DNA from: Ignavibacteriota bacterium
GTDB taxonomy: Bacteria > Bacteroidota > Ignavibacteria > UBA10030 > UBA6906
Assembly: GCA_003162635.1 (NCBI GenBank)
Contig: PMNE01000049.1
Span: 67,806-102,208 of the forward strand
Length of the DNA: 34,403 nt
Direction: 5' to 3'
Shown one piece after another: positions 32,834-34,403 of the stretch. Made by a program: the position numbers and the translations under genes. A model generated the notes under the pieces. The model saw only the letters and a program-made list of their open reading frames with translations, was not told the DNA's origin and did not search any database. Every line of letters starts with the position of its first letter. Positions within the stretch are counted from its first letter, which is position 1.

Positions 32834-32962
32834 ATGGGCAAAGAAAATCAAGGTCCCGAAAACACCCAGAAACAGGGGAGCGGCCACTTCCTGTGGCTCT
32901 TCATGGGCTTCAATGTGCTGATGGGACTGATCATCATCTACATGATCTTCTTTTCGAAGTAA
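32834..32962 (+). CDS. 42-aa single-helix membrane peptide
   Basis: MGKENQGPENTQKQGSGHFL opens with a polar, Gln/Asn-rich cytoplasmic-looking segment; the rest (WLFMGFNVLMGLIIIYMIFF) is one membrane helix ending SK. GGGAG stands 5 bases before ATG 32834, and a candidate promoter is upstream. The size, single helix and good start signals support a real small membrane protein. It lies alone, on the opposite strand from its neighbours. No family is recognised. The ORF could extend upstream in frame, but those codons have no ribosome binding site. Confidence 0.65.
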   Translation: MGKENQGPENTQKQGSGHFLWLFMGFNVLMGLIIIYMIFFSK

Positions 32963-33200
32963 TGCGGCATCTGGGCTTGTAGAGGGCCGGCCGACAGATC
33001 GGCCACCGCTCGCTCGGTCCGAACGAACTGATCGGCACGGAGATTGGACGTTTTCGAAAGACGCTCCCGCGTTCTTGCGATAATCAACGTCGCATTAAAC
33101 GATTAACCTCCAACAATTGAACCGGTTAACTGGATGAACTTGGTTTAATTTCTTCTGCATTGATTCACCGCTTGACCGCAAGCAGGGATCCCGCTCCCCA
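32963..33200. other. AT-rich intergenic region with inverted repeat
   Basis: 238 bases without genes. TTAACC 33103-33108 and GGTTAA 33124-33129 form an inverted repeat 15 bases apart, and further TTAA units surround it, a possible operator. GCTTG 33170-33174 with CAAGC 33179-33183 could form a short hairpin beyond the ABC gene stop, but no T-run follows. Confidence 0.35.
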
Positions 33201-34403
33201 TTACTCCTCAACCAGGGTGTACGTCGATTCAGGAGGTATCAACGCCTGAAAGATGTCCTCATTGTGCGAGATCAGGAGAATCCCTTGACCAAGCTCCCTT
33301 CGCCTCTCGATTGCCTGAAGGACTCTCGTGATGCTTCGAAAATCAAGGGCATTCAGGGGTTCATCCAGTATGAGAAATGACGTTGAAAGGGCAAAGGCCC
33401 GCAGGAGGTTGAGGCGCTGCTTTTGCCCCCCGCTGAGATATGACACCCTCTTTCGGGCCAAGGCGGGTAGAGACCCGTCATCAAACAGCGACGCAAGGAT
33501 TCCTCGCCTTCCTTCCTCAGTCTGCGTGGATTCTACCGGAAGAATTGCAAGGGATTGCTCCACCGTGGATTTCAGGTTCAGCGCCTCATCTGCATGCTGG
33601 AAGACCATCGTCATCTTCTTCCCCCACAATTTCTTTTCCCAGTACCTCGGGGGGGACACTTCGCCGAGCCGGATTCCATCGAAGTTCATCCGAAAATAGT
33701 CGGCCCGCTGCAGTCCAATGATGATCTTCGCCACGGTTGTCTTCCCCGCTCCGCTTCTTGCCTTGAGGTAGACGAGGTCTCCGGATCTGATCTCAAGGTG
33801 GCTTCTCTCGCGGCTGTCTCCAGGGCCGTGAAACCCGAGCTTCTTCCCAAATATCCGCAAACCGCTTTCCACGCTCAGGAGGGGAGGGCCCGACACATGC
33901 TTTGTCACTTTGGGCCGTATCCCCTCAAGCCACTGCAGATAGTCGGCCGGACGAAAATCAGCCAGCGACAATCCGGCTCCATCGCGCCGTAATTCCCGAT
34001 AGGACACGTGCTGCTCCATCGCAGGATGGCGTTTGCGGACGTAACCAATCATCGAATAATCATGCGTGATCAGGAGGATTGTCCCTTTGCCATGCCGGTA
34101 GTGCCCAAAGAGTCCGTCCAAGAATCGATCACGCGCCTCCCGGTCGAGACTTCCCGTCGGTTCATCGAACACGAACAGACCCCGCCTCTGTTCGCCGGAC
34201 GAGGCCGCCAGCTCCATCTTCTCGAACGCCATCCCGATCAGGATTCTCTGTTTCTCTCCTCCGCTCGGTCGGTATGCCGTCGGAAAAACAGGCAGGATGC
34301 GGGCCAGATCGCGCTGTTCGTCCTCCCCCCACAATGTGCCGACGACTCGCACCGGGTCATCGCAGGCCGCAAGATCTCCCTCCCGCATCTGGGCGTCAAG
34401 CGT
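33201..34403 (-). CDS. Tandem ABC transporter ATP-binding protein, 5' end outside the window
   Basis: 400 codons are visible and the frame is still open at the right edge, so the gene is partial. Two nucleotide-binding domains are fused. The first lacks its Walker A here (beyond the window) but shows the signature PSGGEKQRILIG, Walker B LFVFDEPTGSLD and H-loop ITHD. The second is complete: Walker A ARSGAGKTTVAK, Q-loop VFQHADEALN, signature LSGGQKQRLNLLRA, Walker B ILDEPLNALD and H-loop ISHNED. Tandem ATPases of this kind energise peptide, nickel or similar importers, or related exporters. Nothing nearby in the window names the substrate. Confidence 0.88.
   Translation of the reverse strand, partial: TLDAQMREGDLAACDDPVRVVGTLWGEDEQRDLARILPVFPTAYRPSGGEKQRILIGMAFEKMELAASSGEQRRGLFVFDEPTGSLDREARDRFLDGLFGHYRHGKGTILLITHDYSMIGYVRKRHPAMEQHVSYRELRRDGAGLSLADFRPADYLQWLEGIRPKVTKHVSGPPLLSVESGLRIFGKKLGFHGPGDSRERSHLEIRSGDLVYLKARSGAGKTTVAKIIIGLQRADYFRMNFDGIRLGEVSPPRYWEKKLWGKKMTMVFQHADEALNLKSTVEQSLAILPVESTQTEEGRRGILASLFDDGSLPALARKRVSYLSGGQKQRLNLLRAFALSTSFLILDEPLNALDFRSITRVLQAIERRRELGQGILLISHNEDIFQALIPPESTYTLVEE

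Overview
The window looks like chromosomal DNA from a Bacteroidota/Chlorobiota-type (FCB group) bacterium, most likely Ignavibacteria-like. This is an inference from gene content: a Ccm cytochrome c maturation pair, a BshB1-type bacillithiol deacetylase, the MEP-pathway gene dxs, a periplasmic-propeller (Reg_prop/Y_Y_Y) histidine kinase, and many single-gene transcription units. Core genes are GC-rich (by eye, high fifties percent). No rRNA gene or CRISPR array is visible. A single tRNA gene, tRNA-Lys(CTT), is present.

Layout. Positions 1-2808 hold the 3' end of ccmE and the whole of ccmF (haem delivery and ligation); the CcmE copy has Cys where the haem-binding His normally sits. Positions 2852-4018 (minus) hold bshB1 and a DUF2231 membrane protein. 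Positions 4177-12912 (plus) form a compact housekeeping block: xseA-xseB (exonuclease VII), dxs, a Gfo/Idh/MocA oxidoreductase, a PhoB/PhoR-like two-component pair, ribD-ribE, then secG. Several junctions overlap by ATGA or are only a few bases long. The tRNA-Lys gene follows at 12930-13002.

Immediately after the tRNA lies a 1.8-kb gene for an unrecognised 605-aa protein. It is bracketed by imperfect direct repeats whose outer part copies the last 12 bases of the tRNA's T-arm and acceptor stem. That geometry resembles attL/attR of an element inserted at a tRNA 3' end, although no recombinase gene is visible.

Positions 15416-21640 form a signalling block: a 1133-aa propeller sensor kinase, a stand-alone receiver, and a receiver-PP2C (RsbU/SpoIIE-like) phosphatase. 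Near-identical genes for small exported proteins, sharing a duplicated leader, lie on either side. A 14-bp perfect hairpin closes this half at 21675-21709.

From 21810 to 32534 every convincing gene is on the minus strand, and most are small and functionally unrelated: two GNAT acetyltransferases, an isoprenylcysteine methyltransferase-like protein, membrane proteins, a membrane-anchored glutaredoxin-like protein, an FkbM methyltransferase, a lipoprotein, an HELSH membrane metalloprotease candidate, an AhpD-like/isochorismatase-like pair, DinB, VOC, an outer-membrane barrel and an Ig-like anchored protein. Parts of this stretch, especially 25.8-28.0 kb, are clearly AT-richer than the core, which suggests an acquired accessory region. 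A 42-aa membrane peptide gene (plus strand) and a tandem ABC ATPase gene cut by the window edge finish the window.
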